NCBI GenBank assembly: GCA_017448845.1
Contig: JAFSKT010000136.1
Coordinates: 1 to 32,255, forward strand
Direction of reading: 5' to 3'
From: Lachnospiraceae bacterium
GTDB taxonomy: Bacteria > Bacillota > Clostridia > Lachnospirales > Lachnospiraceae
Length of the DNA: 32,255 bases
In this document: one piece after another, positions 1 through 8,212 of the stretch
How the letters are laid out: each line of letters opens with the position of its first letter
Position numbering within the stretch: position 1 is the stretch's first letter
Made by a program: the position numbers and the translations under genes
Notes under the pieces: generated by a model
The model's input: only the letters and a program-made list of their open reading frames with translations
Told to the model about the DNA's origin: nothing
Databases searched by the model: none

Positions 1-177
1 CATCATGGTATTCTTGTAAACCTTGTATACCACGCCGGCTTCGCGGAGCTGCTTTCTGAGAACAGTATCCTGCTCAACAGTAAGTCCCCGGTAATCTACC
101 AGGATGGCCGCCTTGGCATCCTTGATCTTGCCTGCTATCTCGTCTACAACAGGCTGCTTCAATTCTACCTTTGCCAT
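1..177 (-). CDS. rplJ: 50S ribosomal protein L10, 5' part (runs off the left edge)
   Basis: The first 59 codons are present and begin [18 protein letters not shown]. The N-terminal region contains the typical L10 motif around [10 protein letters not shown] (residues 28-37) and R..LREAGV.YKV.KNT, which marks the rRNA-binding N-terminal domain. L10 anchors the L7/L12 stalk to 23S rRNA and normally lies directly upstream of rplL. The rest of the gene is outside the window. The start is supported by AGGAGG at 188-193, ten bases upstream of the ATG. The gene has its own promoter and an L10 leader, so here it is transcribed apart from any upstream rplK-rplA; the gene before it on the same strand is an EAL protein. 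Family assignment is nearly certain. Confidence 0.97.
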   Translation of the reverse strand, partial: MAKVELKQPVVDEIAGKIKDAKAAILVDYRGLTVEQDTVLRKQLREAGVVYKVYKNTMM

Positions 178-300
178 TAAGCTTTTACCTCCTTATTTGA
201 TATGGAAGCACGGACATCATTCCGTGCCACGTCACCGGTCAAAGATCGGTAACAGGAGCCGAATTTTCGTGAAGGGCAGGGCACACTGCCAATCGTCATC

Positions 301-331
301 GAAAAGGGCTCACGCCAAAGAAGCGGAGCCC
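301..331 (-). terminator. Attenuator hairpin in the rplJ leader
   Basis: Read on the minus strand, GGGCTCCGC (323-331) pairs with GCG.GAGCCC (306-315, one bulged base) and TTTT follows (302-305). It lies between the L10-binding leader and the rplJ Shine-Dalgarno site, where Firmicute L10 leaders commonly carry an attenuator. The T-run is short, so this may be a partial terminator. A further small hairpin (GCACGGA/TCCGTGC, 208-227) sits just upstream of the Shine-Dalgarno site. Confidence 0.6.
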
Positions 332-344
332 GTAAAAGTCCAAA

Positions 345-432
345 TAAACTCTTATCTGTCCTCGGCAGGCGTACATGCTGCACTTATGCGTTTCCGCACC
401 TGCTGTCTTCGGCTGCCCTGTTTTTCAGGGCG
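345..432 (-). promoter_or_regulatory. L10 leader (ribosomal protein autoregulatory RNA)
   Basis: The minus-strand transcript carries the conserved L10-leader blocks in order: GCCGAAGACAGCAGGTGCG (about 396-414), CGCATAAG, and CGCCTGCCGAGGAC near 360-371. A GCCCTG/CAGGGC hairpin stands at its 5' end. In this family the L10(L12)4 complex binds the kink-turn of the leader and represses rplJ-rplL. The sequence and its placement 170-250 bases upstream of rplJ match the family well; the exact ends are inferred. Confidence 0.88.
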
Positions 433-438
433 AAGAGA

Positions 439-467
439 AGATTATCATATTAAACCATATGTGTCAA
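439..467 (-). promoter_or_regulatory. Sigma-A promoter of rplJ
   Basis: The -35 TTGACA (462-467) and extended -10 TGATAATCT (hexamer 439-444) are separated by 17 bases. Predicted transcription starts near 432, at the beginning of the L10 leader. The -35 and part of the spacer lie inside the last codons of the upstream EAL gene. Confidence 0.85.
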
Positions 468-2429
468 GGGGTCTGATTTACTGTTTTCAGCTTGTATCTT
501 CCTGATCCAGTTGACAAATTCCTTAACCGGCAGCGGTTTTGAGTAATAAAAACCCTGGATAAAGTCGCAGTCAAGCTCCGAAAGCATACCGACTTCCTTG
601 TCCGACTCTACTCCTTCCGCCACCAGTTCCTTATCTATATCCTTCATCATTCTGATGACATTCTTTATTATGATCTTCCCCGATTCCGAACCTAGATCGT
701 CTATCAGGCTCTTATCAATCTTTATTATCTTTAAAGGCAGCTTGGAAAGCCTCCTTATATTGGAATATCCTGTCCCGTAATCATCCAGGGAGAAACTGTA
801 CCCCATTTCCACCAGCCGCTTGATATTGTTTTCTCCGGTAATTCCTATATCATCATAGCTGGTCTCAGTGATCTCAAAATTCACCTGTTCCGGGCTTATT
901 CCATACCTGTCCTGAAGCTCCTTTATCTTATTCGCAAGATCATACTGCAGGCACTGGGCCACGGAAAGGTTGATCTCTATGTACTCAAGCCCCATGGCTC
1001 TTATATCGTTATCGGCGATAAAACGGAAGACCGATTCCAGCACAAAATCCCCTATGGGGAGCATAAGTCCCATCCTTTCCGCAGCAGGGATAAAGATCCC
1101 CGGAGGTATGGGACCGTATGTATCATCCCAGAGCCTTATCAATGCTTCAGCGGACTTAAAGCGTTCATCCTTTAGGGAATAGATAGGCTGGTAATACATT
1201 TCAAATTTCTTCTCTGTAATTGCTTTATTCAAGATGACATCCATGCGGGTCCCGATCTCATAATCCGTGGTACCCACAAACTCTGTGGCTTTTACATAGA
1301 TCTGTGACGGCGGGATAAGGTTCTTAAATTCATGTCCCAAACGGATGATCTCTTCCTCGCTGTCTGCATCCCCGGGGTAAAGGATGGAACAAATCCGGCC
1401 TTCCATATGGACGCCCGCAGCTTCATATTCCCCTGTGCTCTCGCTTACCAGCTGTCTTAACCTGTCAATATCCGGAACGATATCATACTCTTCGCTTTCC
1501 CCCTCCAGAACACAGTACAAAGTGCCGGGTCCTTCATAGAAAAGCTCGAAATAGTCATCCTTGGAACGGAAGAATGAGGTCAGGATATCCGCGATCTTTC
1601 TGACATAATCCCGATATGCCTCTTCCCCGATATAAGTCCTTATATTACTGCCGTTGATATAGCGCATGACGATTATCTGTACGGGATGCCTGACAGTCAC
1701 TATCTTATGAAGTTCCGCCTTGTACGCCTGCCAGCCCGGAAGCCCCACAGATGTATCCGTAATCTCTTCGGGCCTCAATACAAGCAGGGTTATCATCAGA
1801 CAGGCTACGGCTGACGCATACATTTCCACCAGCCAGTCCGGATAGAGGTACTGCCAGAAAACCGCGGATAAAGAGAGTACATACATGGAAAGAAGCGCCA
1901 CCCATATTTTAGTCTCGATAAATCTCCTGCAATAAATGAGATAGCCGCTGCCGAAAGCGGCATAGATCAATGCAACTATATACAGTAACAGGATATAGGG
2001 TCCTCTGCTGTAGCCGGTCTCTGCGCTTACGGTATATATCTTCCGGTGAATGGGATTGGTCAGAAGGGCGATGAGGACAATGATCTCGGGAACAAAGAAA
2101 AGAACACGTATCTTTTTGCTGTTAAACCGGTACATGGTCCTGGTGTATGTAATGATGAACAGCACATAGATAACGCTGCTTAAATTCCTGAGTATCAGAT
2201 AGGCAAAGGACATGGCGTCAAAAAACAGGAGCTCGCTTTCCGAAAAGGGCAGAAAGGCACCATAGCATTCCGACATTATATCAATGATCGTATTCAGGGT
2301 AAGGAAAGCCGTAAGAAAAATATAGAGCACGTTACTGGAGCCCATTGTGGTCTTCCGCACAAAGATCGTGAAGATTATCAATATATATATAGGCAGTGCA
2401 CAAAAATCAAAGAATAATATCTGTCCCAT
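450..2429 (-). CDS. Membrane-anchored degenerate GGDEF / EAL c-di-GMP phosphodiesterase
   Basis: The 659-aa protein has six or seven hydrophobic segments in residues 1-220, a degenerate GGDEF-like domain at about 235-375 without a GGDEF signature (the corresponding turn reads EGPGTL), and an EAL domain at about 395-645. The EAL domain looks catalytically intact: EAL at 428-430, Asn487, EITE around 519-522, DDYGTGYS at 549-556, Lys573, AEGVE with Glu605, and Gln625. Such proteins hydrolyse c-di-GMP to pGpG at the inner membrane face; the membrane part may sense a signal that is not identifiable here. The ATG at 2427-2429 has no clear Shine-Dalgarno site, and an in-frame TGA lies a few codons upstream, so translation cannot start much earlier. 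It is divergent from a CapA-like gene. Its 3' end overlaps the rplJ promoter. Confidence 0.9.
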   Translation of the reverse strand: MGQILFFDFCALPIYILIIFTIFVRKTTMGSSNVLYIFLTAFLTLNTIIDIMSECYGAFLPFSESELLFFDAMSFAYLILRNLSSVIYVLFIITYTRTMYRFNSKKIRVLFFVPEIIVLIALLTNPIHRKIYTVSAETGYSRGPYILLLYIVALIYAAFGSGYLIYCRRFIETKIWVALLSMYVLSLSAVFWQYLYPDWLVEMYASAVACLMITLLVLRPEEITDTSVGLPGWQAYKAELHKIVTVRHPVQIIVMRYINGSNIRTYIGEEAYRDYVRKIADILTSFFRSKDDYFELFYEGPGTLYCVLEGESEEYDIVPDIDRLRQLVSESTGEYEAAGVHMEGRICSILYPGDADSEEEIIRLGHEFKNLIPPSQIYVKATEFVGTTDYEIGTRMDVILNKAITEKKFEMYYQPIYSLKDERFKSAEALIRLWDDTYGPIPPGIFIPAAERMGLMLPIGDFVLESVFRFIADNDIRAMGLEYIEINLSVAQCLQYDLANKIKELQDRYGISPEQVNFEITETSYDDIGITGENNIKRLVEMGYSFSLDDYGTGYSNIRRLSKLPLKIIKIDKSLIDDLGSESGKIIIKNVIRMMKDIDKELVAEGVESDKEVGMLSELDCDFIQGFYYSKPLPVKEFVNWIRKIQAENSKSDPLTHMV

Positions 2430-2493
2430 AATACCGTATGACCATCAATGACATAAGGTTTCTGTCATCAACGGATCAGATCCCCCGAACAGT

Positions 2494-2521
2494 ATTATAT
2501 CAGTTTGCCGCCGCTTTACAA
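2494..2521 (-). promoter_or_regulatory. Probable promoter of the EAL gene
   Basis: A perfect -10 TATAAT (2494-2499) is preceded by TTGTAA (2516-2521, four of six) with a 16-base spacer. Predicted initiation is near 2487, giving a leader of about 58 bases. Confidence 0.6.
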
Positions 2522-2572
2522 CTGTCTCACCCGGATTGCATTGTACAGGCGGTTTATGATATCTTTTTAAGC

Positions 2573-3874
2573 ATGAGAAAACCAATGCTTTTAACAATAT
2601 TATCACTTACTATTCTCCTTTGCTCATGTGAAGCGGTTTCCAAAACAACCGCCGTTCCGGAGACATCCGAAAAGCCTTCCGAGGAAACTCCCATAGTGCT
2701 TGACGGATCCGGGAGATCCGTGGAACAGGAAACTCCGGAAAAAGAGGAGGGCGATGTGATCAATATCCCAACAGAAGAAACCCTTCCGGAACCCCCTTCA
2801 GAAGTTGAAGTCCCGGAAGAAGAGGAACCCCCTTCATTTGAAGGCTATGTCCTCTCCGAAGAGGATGTGTCCGAAAACGGCATCTACTTAAAGAGCGTTA
2901 AAGAACCCGGAAAGGTGGTCATAGACTTTGCGGGGGACATCAATTTCGACGACAGATACGCCATCATGAATTCCCTCCGCAGCAGAGGCGGCGGAATATC
3001 TACTTCCATTGACCCCGTTCTCATTAAACGTAGCAATGATGCGGATATCTTCATGATCAACAATGAATTCCCCTACAGCAACAGGGGAACTCCCCTTCCC
3101 AACAAAAAGTTTACCTTCCGGGCCAGGCCGGAAACGGTCAACTATATGAAGGATCTTGGGGCAGACATAGTAAGCCTTGCAAATAACCACGCCTTTGACC
3201 ACGGTGAAGAGGCGCTCCTTGATACCTTTGACACCCTTGATGACGCAGGGATCCCCTATGTGGGAGCAGGCCACATCCTTGAAGAGGCCATGAAACCCGT
3301 GTATTTCATAGCCGGCGGCATGAAGATCGCCTTTGTGTCAGCCACCCAGATAGAGCGGAGCCTTCCGCCGGACACAAGAGAGGCTACGGATGACAGTCCC
3401 GGAGTATTAAGGACTCTGGATCCTGAAAAGTTTCTGACCGTTATAAGAAACGCAAAGGAAAACAGCGACTTTGTTATAGCATACGTGCACTGGGGAAGCG
3501 AAAACACCAATATATACGAGGCTGCCCAGACGGAGCTTGCCAAAGTCTATGTGGATGCAGGGGCTGACCTCATCATAGGAGACCACCCCCATGTACTCCA
3601 GGGGATCACCTATATCGGAGATGTCCCCGTCCTTTACAGCCTCGGGAATTATTGGTTCAGCTCGAAGACTCTGGACAGCTGTCTTGTGGAAGCGGTAATA
3701 AAGGATAAGCGACTTGAATCCCTGCAGTTCATACCCTGCCTGCAGAAAGGCTGCTACACCCATGCCCTTTCTCCGGGCTCCGGGGAATATGCCGGGGTAT
3801 TGGAAAAAATGAGAAACTGGTCCACGGATAATGTGGATATAGACGGCGACGGGTTTATAAGAAAACGTCAATAA
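2573..3874 (+). CDS. CapA-family (PGA_cap) metallophosphatase-like lipoprotein
   Basis: From this start the protein has 433 aa and begins MRKPMLLTILSLTILLCSCE, a type II signal peptide with a plausible lipobox (LCSC). An acidic, Glu/Pro-rich linker of about 75 residues follows, then a CapA/YwtB-type calcineurin-like domain. Metal-binding blocks are visible: AGDI, NNEFP, LANNHAFDHG, YVHWGSE and IGDHPHV, with SLGNYWFSS near the end. Family members support poly-gamma-glutamate capsule synthesis or act as envelope phosphoesterases; no pgsB/C genes are nearby, so the substrate is unknown. An in-frame ATG at 2438 would add 45 non-hydrophobic residues before the signal peptide and leave only 8 bases between divergent genes, so 2573 is preferred, although neither start has a good Shine-Dalgarno site. 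A strong terminator follows. Confidence 0.85.
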   Translation: MRKPMLLTILSLTILLCSCEAVSKTTAVPETSEKPSEETPIVLDGSGRSVEQETPEKEEGDVINIPTEETLPEPPSEVEVPEEEEPPSFEGYVLSEEDVSENGIYLKSVKEPGKVVIDFAGDINFDDRYAIMNSLRSRGGGISTSIDPVLIKRSNDADIFMINNEFPYSNRGTPLPNKKFTFRARPETVNYMKDLGADIVSLANNHAFDHGEEALLDTFDTLDDAGIPYVGAGHILEEAMKPVYFIAGGMKIAFVSATQIERSLPPDTREATDDSPGVLRTLDPEKFLTVIRNAKENSDFVIAYVHWGSENTNIYEAAQTELAKVYVDAGADLIIGDHPHVLQGITYIGDVPVLYSLGNYWFSSKTLDSCLVEAVIKDKRLESLQFIPCLQKGCYTHALSPGSGEYAGVLEKMRNWSTDNVDIDGDGFIRKRQ

Positions 3875-3880
3875 GTTAAG

Positions 3881-3910
3881 AAAAGCGGCCCCGAGGTAGG
3901 GCCGCTTTTT
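3881..3910. terminator. Bidirectional intrinsic terminator
   Basis: A perfect 7-bp stem GCGGCCC (3885-3891) / GGGCCGC (3899-3905) is flanked by TTTTT on the plus side and AAAA on the left, which gives a T-run on the minus side. It can end capA rightward and fucO leftward. Confidence 0.88.
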
Positions 3911-3924
3911 GTTGCTCGTTTAGG

Positions 3925-4026
3925 TTGTACTCAGGCTTGAAGCCTGAGTACAATCCTGCTTCGCAGGACACGTTTCTTTCAGAAACGTGCCATATCGCTA
4001 CGGATTTTTTCTGAAGGAAAAAATCC
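3925..4026. repeat. Row of four hairpins, three directly abutting
   Basis: Hairpin A has perfect 13-bp arms (3925-3937, 3941-3953) and a TGA loop. Hairpin B has 6-bp arms (3954-3959, 3963-3968) and a TTC loop. Hairpin C has 9-bp arms (3969-3977, 3981-3989) and a TTC loop. A, B and C touch with no spacer. After 12 bases comes hairpin D with 10-bp arms (4002-4011, 4017-4026) rich in A/T. The row fills the gap between the terminator and the fucO stop codon. It resembles an intergenic REP/MITE-like palindromic element; no terminal repeats or target duplication were recognised. On the minus strand it would form the 3' end of fucO mRNA. Confidence 0.75.
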
Positions 4027-4031
4027 TCCGC

Positions 4032-5177
4032 TCACATCAACTGTCTAAACATGGCCTCGAAATCAGCGAGTTCTGCGTGTCTCGGGTTGCCGGGAGCGCA
4101 GGCATCTGCAGCTGCTGACTCGCAAAGGAAAGGCAGATCCTCTTCCTTAAGCTTCTCAAGCTTTGTAGGAATACCAACATCAACAGAAAGCTGGCGAACC
4201 GCATCGATAGCGGCTTTCCTGTATGCCTTCTCATCCATTCCGGTGGTATCTACGCCAAAGGCCTCTGCTATATTCTTAAACTTGGTTCCTGTATACTCCT
4301 GATTGAATTCCATAACTATGGGAAGCATCATAGCGCAGGCTACGCCATGAGGTGTGTCATAAACAGCACCAAGGGTATGAGCCATGGAATGTGCGATTCC
4401 GAGACCTACGTTTGAATAAGCCATAGCTGTTACATACTGGGCAAGAGCCATTCCCTCTCTTCCGTCGGGATCGTTCTCAACAGCCTTGCGAAGGTTCTTT
4501 GCAATGAGCTGGATAGACTCTAAGTTCAGAACATCGGCAAGTTCCCAGGCTGCGCCTGTAGTATAGCCTTCGATAGCGTGGGTAAGAGCATCCATACCTG
4601 TAGAAGCTGTAAGTCCCTTGGGCATTGAAGACATCATGTCGGGGTCTACTACTGCAATATCGGGAATGTCGTTAGGGTCAACGCAGACAAACTTCCTCTT
4701 CTTCTCAACATCAGTGATAACGTAGTTTATTGTGGACTCGGCACCTGTACCGCCTGTGGTGGGAACCGCAATGGTGAATACCGTGCGCTTCTTTGTGGGA
4801 GCAACGCCCTCAAGTGAACGAACATCAGCAAACTCAGGGTTATTAACGATTATACCGATACCCTTACCTGTATCCATGGAAGAACCGCCGCCGATGGTGA
4901 TCATGCAGTCAGCACCTGACTTTTTATATGCCTCAACACCGTGCTGTACATTCTCGATGGTCGGATTCGGCTTGATATCGGAATAAAGCTCGAACGCAAT
5001 GCCATTCTTCTCAAGAAGATCTGTAACCTTCTTTGTTACCCCAAACTTTACAAGATCGGGATCGGAAGCTACGAAAGCCTTCTTGTATCCCCTGGCTGTG
5101 ATAAGACCCGGTATCTCCTGGATCGCACCGTGTCCGTGATATGAAATCCCATTAAGCACAAAACGATTAACTGCCAT
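4032..5177 (-). CDS. fucO: Lactaldehyde reductase (FucO-type iron-dependent alcohol dehydrogenase)
   Basis: The 381-aa protein is a type III Fe-dependent alcohol dehydrogenase close to E. coli FucO in length and sequence. The NAD(P)-binding GGGSSMDTGK lies at 97-106. The four iron ligands fall on Asp196, His200, His263 and His277, the same numbers as in FucO, within MDALTHAIEG and HSMAHTLG.VYDTPHG. Blocks such as NNPEFADVRSLEG, TINYVITD and KFVCVDPNDIP are shared with FucO. The enzyme interconverts L-lactaldehyde and 1,2-propanediol, used to reoxidise NADH during fucose or rhamnose fermentation; an ethanol or butanol dehydrogenase role is the alternative. GAGGAGG lies 7 bases before the ATG. 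It is monocistronic with its own promoter, and no fucose or rhamnose genes are visible. Confidence 0.88.
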   Translation of the reverse strand: MAVNRFVLNGISYHGHGAIQEIPGLITARGYKKAFVASDPDLVKFGVTKKVTDLLEKNGIAFELYSDIKPNPTIENVQHGVEAYKKSGADCMITIGGGSSMDTGKGIGIIVNNPEFADVRSLEGVAPTKKRTVFTIAVPTTGGTGAESTINYVITDVEKKRKFVCVDPNDIPDIAVVDPDMMSSMPKGLTASTGMDALTHAIEGYTTGAAWELADVLNLESIQLIAKNLRKAVENDPDGREGMALAQYVTAMAYSNVGLGIAHSMAHTLGAVYDTPHGVACAMMLPIVMEFNQEYTGTKFKNIAEAFGVDTTGMDEKAYRKAAIDAVRQLSVDVGIPTKLEKLKEEDLPFLCESAAADACAPGNPRHAELADFEAMFRQLM

Positions 5178-5249
5178 TCCTTTACCTCCTCAAAAGTAAT
5201 TAATCTATGGTTCCGGAATGATACATCCGAAACCTGCATGAACGAGATG

Positions 5250-5278
5250 ATTTTACTATAAATATGCTGTTTCTTCAA
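5250..5278 (-). promoter_or_regulatory. Probable promoter of fucO
   Basis: TTGAAG (5273-5278) and TAAAAT (5250-5255) are separated by 17 bases. The predicted leader is about 65 bases, ending in the GAGGAGG site. Confidence 0.6.
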
Positions 5279-5300
5279 GGGATTTTTCGTTAATATTGAC

Positions 5301-5325
5301 AGGGCTCCGCATAATGCAGAGCCCT
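5301..5325 (-). terminator. Hairpin downstream of the ctp gene
   Basis: Arms of 11 bases (AGGGCTCTGCA / TGCGGAGCCCT on the minus strand, one G-T pair) close a TTA loop, 47 bases after the ctp stop. The following bases are only weakly T-rich, so termination here is likely but not certain. Confidence 0.5.
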
Positions 5326-5371
5326 AAAATATATACATTGACGGATTGTTTATATTTAAATAACAGATTAT

Positions 5372-6595
5372 TTATTTACTTTTAACAATTTCCACAGCTT
5401 TGTCCAGCTGGCTGTCGGTACCATCCTTATCATAGGCATCAAGGTCGAATTCCACCTTTACGTCAGGCTCTATGCCGGTACCCTGGATGTTAAGGCCGTT
5501 TGGAGTATAATACCTGGAATTTGTGAGCTTTATTGCAGATCCGTCTGCTAAGGGATAGATATTCTGGACTATGCCCTTTCCGAAGGTGGTGGTGCCCACT
5601 ACGGTTCCCTTCCCGTAATCCTTTATGGCTCCGGTAAGGAGTTCCGAAGCACTGGCGCTGGAAGAATCCACTAAGATCGCCAGAGGCATTCCCAGTTCTT
5701 CCGGTGTGACTGCCATATAATCCTTCCTGTTCCCCTTGCTGTCTAAGGTATAGGTCACAACTCCGGTAGGTATAATGTCATCCGCCACCTTTACAGCAGC
5801 ATCCACCATTCCGCCTCCGTTGCCCCTGAGATCCAGTACAAGCCTTTTCATCCCCTGTTTCTTAAGGTCCTCAAGAGCTTTTTCAAACTGTCTGACGGTG
5901 GTCCCCTCGAAGGCTCCTATCACTATATACCCGGTCTCATCATCTACCATGTTGGAAGAAACGGTGACTGCTTCAACCTTCTGTCTGTCGATCAGAAATT
6001 CCACCTCTTCCATGGCCTCTCCCCGGAGCATTACGATCCTTACACTGGTGCCCTTTTTCCCCCTGACATGGTCCACCAGATCAACCATATCCATACCGTT
6101 CACGTATTCATCATCAACCTTATAAAAGATATCTCCCACTTCCACACCGGCCTTTTTCGCAGAAGAATCCTCTGAAGCAAAACCTGATACCTCAAAATAC
6201 CCATCATCATTCTGGATGATGGTCACTCCTATACCCTCGAAGGAGCCCTCAGTACTCTCGGAAAGCCTGGAGTATTCCTTAGCGGTGTAATAGGAGGAAT
6301 ACTTATCATTAAGGGAATCAACCAGGCCCTTATACATACCTTCAGCCCTGTCCTCATCGGTTTCACCGGAGTCATCATCCTCCTGATAGTCCAGGTAATA
6401 ATAATCTATATAGTCATTTAACAGGGATATCTTTTCCTTTACGGGAGAAGTGAGGATACTGCTTGCAGCTGCCGTGAAACCCCGCCCCAATATGAAATTG
6501 TGGACGGATTCACCGAACAGTATCGCAGCAAGAACTATTAAAGCAATGAGGAGGCCACAGACTATCCCTCCCCAGAAACCCGGCTTATTCTTCAT
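5372..6595 (-). CDS. S41 C-terminal processing peptidase (CtpA/CtpB type)
   Basis: The 407-aa protein has one N-terminal membrane anchor (about residues 8-28), an acidic linker, a PDZ domain (about 115-200) and the S41 protease core (about 215-375). The catalytic serine is probably Ser313 in SSSASASE, with Lys340 in TFGKG and Gln344. LDLRGNGGG is at 255-262. CTP proteases cleave extracytoplasmic proteins after PDZ-mediated recognition of C-termini; in Firmicutes they act in sporulation signalling and wall hydrolase control. It starts 29 bases after ftsX with AAGGAA upstream of the ATG, so it is the last gene of the regulator-ftsE-ftsX unit. Its substrate may be an envelope factor working with FtsEX, which is an inference from position. 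Confidence 0.93.
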   Translation of the reverse strand: MKNKPGFWGGIVCGLLIALIVLAAILFGESVHNFILGRGFTAAASSILTSPVKEKISLLNDYIDYYYLDYQEDDDSGETDEDRAEGMYKGLVDSLNDKYSSYYTAKEYSRLSESTEGSFEGIGVTIIQNDDGYFEVSGFASEDSSAKKAGVEVGDIFYKVDDEYVNGMDMVDLVDHVRGKKGTSVRIVMLRGEAMEEVEFLIDRQKVEAVTVSSNMVDDETGYIVIGAFEGTTVRQFEKALEDLKKQGMKRLVLDLRGNGGGMVDAAVKVADDIIPTGVVTYTLDSKGNRKDYMAVTPEELGMPLAILVDSSSASASELLTGAIKDYGKGTVVGTTTFGKGIVQNIYPLADGSAIKLTNSRYYTPNGLNIQGTGIEPDVKVEFDLDAYDKDGTDSQLDKAVEIVKSK

Positions 6596-6624
6596 TTATC
6601 ATTCCTTGCAAAAACAGCGTGAAA

Positions 6625-7524
6625 CTATACCCTGAGGTGCTTCCTGGCTGTCACAAAACTTCCTAAAAACCCGATACCTGCGCCAAGTATAAGGGATGCG
6701 GGTACCAGTGTGGTAAATATCTCGCTGATGGACAGGAACTGCAGAAGGGAATCCAGCACCGCAAAGCGATCAACCAGATATTCTATGGCCTTCTTGTAGA
6801 TGACGTAGATCGCTGCAAGAGGAATGGCCGCTCCCACCAGTCCCAATATCAGACCTTCAATAACAAAGGGAGCTCTAACCACAAAATCAGTAGCTCCGAT
6901 GAGCTTCATTATGGATATCTCCTCACGCCTTACAGTGATACCTATAGCAATGGTATTACTGATAAGGAAGATGGATACCGCAAGCAGTATCAGTATGATA
7001 CCCATGGAAACATAGCTTATAAGGGAATTCACGCTGGTGAGCATGGTGGCAACAACGGCAGACTTCCGCACCTGCCGCACTCCCGGAAGGGACTCGATAT
7101 AGGTGACTAAATTCTCCTGCATGGAGATATCATTCATATAGATCTCGTAGTTGGAATCCTCTGCAAGAGGATTGTCATCCCCGAAGCTGTCCACATAATC
7201 ACCGAGATTCTCGGCCTTAAAGGACTCCCATGCTTCCTCTGCCGACACATACACGACCTTTGAAACCTCGGCCCTCTTATCTATCTCTTCGCCTATGGCC
7301 TTTATGCCCTCATCAGACAGCCCTTCGTCGAAAAAGACGGTGATCGCCACTCCGGCCTGGGCTTTACGTACTATGCTTGAGAAATTCAGTACTATGGAAT
7401 AAAAGATACCGAAAAGAAAGACACAGGAAGCTATAGTGGCAATAGTGGCAAGTGAGAATATCTTATTCCTGAATATATTTTTAAAACCCTGTCCGATAGA
7501 GTAAAATATCGCACTAATCCTCAT
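6625..7524 (-). CDS. ftsX: Cell division ABC transporter permease FtsX
   Basis: The 299-aa protein has the FtsX layout: one membrane segment at about 22-48, an extracellular domain of about 110 residues, then three membrane segments at about 170-195, 220-243 and 270-292. The conserved RREEISIMKLIGATDFVVRAPF stretch precedes the third segment. With FtsE it forms an ABC-type complex that does not transport but transmits a mechanical signal to peptidoglycan hydrolases at the septum or side wall. Its start overlaps the end of ftsE by 11 bases, indicating translational coupling. No hydrolase partner (PcsB, CwlO or EnvC type) is adjacent; the next gene is the CTP protease. Confidence 0.96.
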   Translation of the reverse strand: MRISAIFYSIGQGFKNIFRNKIFSLATIATIASCVFLFGIFYSIVLNFSSIVRKAQAGVAITVFFDEGLSDEGIKAIGEEIDKRAEVSKVVYVSAEEAWESFKAENLGDYVDSFGDDNPLAEDSNYEIYMNDISMQENLVTYIESLPGVRQVRKSAVVATMLTSVNSLISYVSMGIILILLAVSIFLISNTIAIGITVRREEISIMKLIGATDFVVRAPFVIEGLILGLVGAAIPLAAIYVIYKKAIEYLVDRFAVLDSLLQFLSISEIFTTLVPASLILGAGIGFLGSFVTARKHLRV

Positions 7525-8203
7525 CTATATAACCACCCTTTTTCTGGTCACTTACAATGACGCCTTTCTTCATCGTAATAACCCTTTTACGCATCTCATT
7601 TACGATCTCACGGTTATGGGTAACCACCAGCACCGTTGTTCCGTTTTTATTTATCTGCTCTAAAAGCTTCATTATCTCCCAGGAATTCTTCGGATCCAGA
7701 TTTCCCGTAGGCTCATCCGCAAGAAGGATCGGAGGGTCGTTGACTATGGCCCTGGCCAGAGCCACCCTCTGCTGCTCTCCTCCGGAAAGCTGTTTGGGCC
7801 TGCTCTTATATTTCTCCGCAAGTCCCACAAGGGAAAGAACGCTGGGAACATTTCGTCTTATCTCGCGGGCAGGAACAGAGATGACCCTCTGGGCGAAGGC
7901 CACATTTTCATATACGTTTCTGTCCTTCAAAAGCCTGAAGTCCTGAAAAACCACACCTATCCCTCTTCTGTACTTGGGGATCTTGCGGTGCTTTAACTTC
8001 ACCACATCCGTATGATTCACTATGATCTTACCGCTGGTGGGAGTGAGTTCCCTTAGAAGTAGCTTAATGAGCGTAGATTTTCCCGAACCGGAATCTCCTA
8101 CGATAAAAACAAATTCTCCTTTTTCGATATGGAGACTGATGTTATTCAGCGCCGGGGCTCCGGCACCGGAATATGACTTGTTTACATCTTCCAGAATGAT
8201 CAT
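7514..8203 (-). CDS. ftsE: Cell division ATP-binding protein FtsE
   Basis: The 229-aa ABC ATPase has Walker A GDSGSGKS at 36-43, signature LSGGEQQ at 139-145, Walker B ILLADEP at 159-165 and TGNLD after it, all typical of the FtsE/LolD group. The FtsX partner directly downstream makes the assignment secure. AAGGA lies 6 bases before the ATG and overlaps the stop codon region of the upstream regulator (9-base gap), so regulator and ftsE are probably co-transcribed. Confidence 0.97.
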   Translation of the reverse strand: MIILEDVNKSYSGAGAPALNNISLHIEKGEFVFIVGDSGSGKSTLIKLLLRELTPTSGKIIVNHTDVVKLKHRKIPKYRRGIGVVFQDFRLLKDRNVYENVAFAQRVISVPAREIRRNVPSVLSLVGLAEKYKSRPKQLSGGEQQRVALARAIVNDPPILLADEPTGNLDPKNSWEIMKLLEQINKNGTTVLVVTHNREIVNEMRKRVITMKKGVIVSDQKKGGYIDED

Positions 8204-8212
8204 GCTAAATCC

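Noticed and set aside
2438-2572. N-terminal extension of the CapA-like gene from an ATG at 2438
   Set aside because: It would put 45 polar residues before a lipoprotein signal peptide, leave only 8 bases between divergent genes, and cover the EAL promoter.
3407-3871. 154-residue frame antisense to capA
   Set aside because: It is fully opposite a well-supported gene, has no Shine-Dalgarno site and no recognisable domain. Several similar antisense frames (for example opposite GT-C 11307-11894 and oppF 26396-26788) were dismissed for the same reasons.
3925-4026. CRISPR array
   Set aside because: The units are unequal palindromes without identical repeats or regular spacers, and no cas genes are present.
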